Part shown: one piece after another, positions 4,863-5,981 of the stretch
How the letters are laid out: each line of letters opens with the position of its first letter
Position numbering within the stretch: the first letter of the stretch is position 1
Assembly: GCA_030840885.1 (NCBI GenBank)
Contig: JAVEDQ010000331.1
Coordinates: forward strand, 1 to 5,981
Source of the DNA: Frankiaceae bacterium
GTDB taxonomy: Bacteria; Actinomycetota; Actinomycetes; Frankiales; Frankiaceae
Reading direction: 5' to 3'
Length of the DNA stretch: 5,981 nucleotides
Position numbers and translations under genes: made by a program
The notes under the pieces: generated by a model
The model's input: only the letters and a program-made list of their open reading frames with translations
The model's database searches: none
Told to the model about the DNA's origin: nothing

Positions 4863-5981
4863 CTGACCACGACGACTGCCCCTGCCGCTTCTCCTGCCAC
4901 CACACACCTCAACAGCCGGTCCAACGGGTCCGAACTCGACGACCTGCTCCGCACGACGGCGCGTGCGAGCTTCGGCTTCGAAGCCCTCCGGCCAGGTCAG
5001 CTCGACGCGATGCGCTCGGTCCTGACTGGTCAGGACACGCTGGCGGTGCTCCCCACCGGCGGTGGCAAGTCCGCGATCTACCAGATCACCTCGCTGCTCA
5101 TCGAGGGCCCGACCGTCGTCGTCTCACCGCTCATCGCCCTGCAGCGCGACCAGGTCGCCGCACTGACCAAGCGACTCGGGGGAGGCTCGGGCAGCCAGGC
5201 GGTCGCGGCGAACTCGGCGGTCGGTGCCAAGGCGTCCGCCGCCGCCTTCGACGCGCTGCGCAGCGGGGACGCCGAGTTCCTGTTCCTGGCCCCGGAGCAG
5301 CTGTCCAAGCCGGAGACCATCTCGGCGCTGCGCGACGTGAAGCCGTCGCTGTTCGTCGTCGACGAGGCGCACTGCATCGCCTCCTGGGGGCACGACTTCC
5401 GCCCCGACTACCTCCGGCTGGGCGCGGTCGTCGAGGAGCTCGAACGCCCGACCGTCCTGGCGCTGACCGCCACCGCGAGCCCGCCGATCCGCGACGAGAT
5501 CGTCGAACGGCTGCAGATGCGCGACGCCGCCCAGGTCGTGCAGGGGTTCGACCGGCCGAACCTGCGGCTCGAGGTCGCCGACTTCCAGGACGACGACGCG
5601 AAGGACGAAGCCGTCGTCCTGCGGGCGATGGGCGAGTCCAAGCCCGGCATCGTCTACGTCGCCACCCGCAAGCGGGCCGTAGAGCTCGCGGGCCGCGTCG
5701 CCGAGTACGGCCTGGCCGGCGAGGCGTACCACGCCGGCATGCGTTCTCCAGACCGGGACGCGGTCCAGGCCCGCTTCATGGCCGGCGAGGTGGACGTCGT
5801 CGTCGCGACGACCGCTTTCGGAATGGGCATCGACAAGGCCGACGTGCGCTTCGTGCTGCACGCCGACGTCGCCGACTCGCTCGACTCCTACGACCAGGAG
5901 GTCGGCCGGGCCGGGCGCGACGGCGACCCGGCCCTCGCCGTCCTCTACTACCGACGCGAGGACCTCGGACTCCGCCGGTTC
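4863..5981 (+). CDS. recQ: RecQ-family ATP-dependent DNA helicase (partial, runs off right edge)
   Basis: The 373 residues in the window cover the superfamily 2 helicase core in order: motif 0 FGFEALRPGQ (37-46), Walker A LPTGGGKS (63-70), Ia VVVSPLIALQRDQV (85-98), DEAH (167-170) with the RecQ aromatic loop CIASWGHDFRPDYL (171-184), III ALTATA (200-205), IV GIVYVATRK (262-270), V ATTAFGMGIDKADV (315-328) and VI QEVGRAGRDG (345-354). The zinc-binding, winged-helix and possible HRDC parts would lie beyond 5981. RecQ enzymes unwind DNA 3' to 5' with ATP in recombination and fork repair. The frame opens at 4809 and has no ATG, GTG or TTG before the ATG at 5010, which would remove motif 0. CTG at 4863, with GGAAGG seven bases upstream, gives a Thr/Ala-rich tail and is the best start. 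Family assignment is firm; the start is less sure. Confidence 0.93.
   Translation, partial: MTTTTAPAASPATTHLNSRSNGSELDDLLRTTARASFGFEALRPGQLDAMRSVLTGQDTLAVLPTGGGKSAIYQITSLLIEGPTVVVSPLIALQRDQVAALTKRLGGGSGSQAVAANSAVGAKASAAAFDALRSGDAEFLFLAPEQLSKPETISALRDVKPSLFVVDEAHCIASWGHDFRPDYLRLGAVVEELERPTVLALTATASPPIRDEIVERLQMRDAAQVVQGFDRPNLRLEVADFQDDDAKDEAVVLRAMGESKPGIVYVATRKRAVELAGRVAEYGLAGEAYHAGMRSPDRDAVQARFMAGEVDVVVATTAFGMGIDKADVRFVLHADVADSLDSYDQEVGRAGRDGDPALAVLYYRREDLGLRRF

Noticed and set aside
2797..4905. 702-codon minus-strand reading frame spanning the divergent promoter region and opposite the SseB-family gene
   Set aside because: It runs through the GT9 gene in another frame, the intergenic region and antisense to SseB. 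It is Arg/Gly/Pro-rich with no motif, so it results from GC bias suppressing stops.
5010..5012. First in-frame ATG of recQ as the start
   Set aside because: It would remove the conserved FGFEALRPGQ motif required by the family and has no ribosome binding site.
5124..5861. 245-codon minus-strand reading frame opposite recQ
   Set aside because: The plus strand encodes all RecQ motifs here, and the antisense protein has no recognisable features.

Overview
This window comes from a high-GC chromosome with the codon use of an actinomycete (GC- or C/G-ending third positions throughout, GTG/ATG starts, tightly overlapping genes). Its homologues and gene style suggest Actinomycetota, perhaps a Geodermatophilaceae- or Pseudonocardia-like organism. 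The genus cannot be fixed from the sequence alone. No RNA genes, insertion sequences or CRISPR arrays were seen, and no gap between genes exceeds 160 bases.

Left half, minus strand (3680 down to 1): a four-gene operon in which each start codon overlaps the previous stop by four bases (ATGA, ATGA, GTGA). In transcription order it encodes a GT9 heptosyltransferase-like enzyme, a GT-B (group 1/GT4-like) glycosyltransferase, a full-length bifunctional HldE (heptose-7-phosphate kinase plus heptose-1-phosphate adenylyltransferase), and the N-terminus of a probable GT2 glycosyltransferase that runs off the left edge. Together they look like a pathway that makes a nucleotide-activated heptose and transfers it to a cell-envelope or secreted glycan. 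The Gram-positive lineage implied by the base composition would have no LPS. The isomerase, phosphatase and epimerase steps are not in the window.

Middle (3681-3807): a 127-base divergent intergenic region. It holds the operon's 5' leader with a good Shine-Dalgarno site, a 9-bp hairpin abutting that site, and the upstream region of a plus-strand SseB-family gene (3808-4704).

Right part (4705-5981, plus strand): a 158-base gap with several strong inverted repeats, then a RecQ-family DNA helicase cut off by the right edge after motif VI. Its reading frame has no ATG, GTG or TTG upstream of the conserved helicase core, and the best start is a CTG with a well-placed ribosome binding site.

The points most worth checking are the actinobacterial heptose operon and its coupling hairpin, the SQPL-encoding tandem repeat at the start of the GT2 gene, the CTG start of recQ, and the competing hairpins ahead of recQ.
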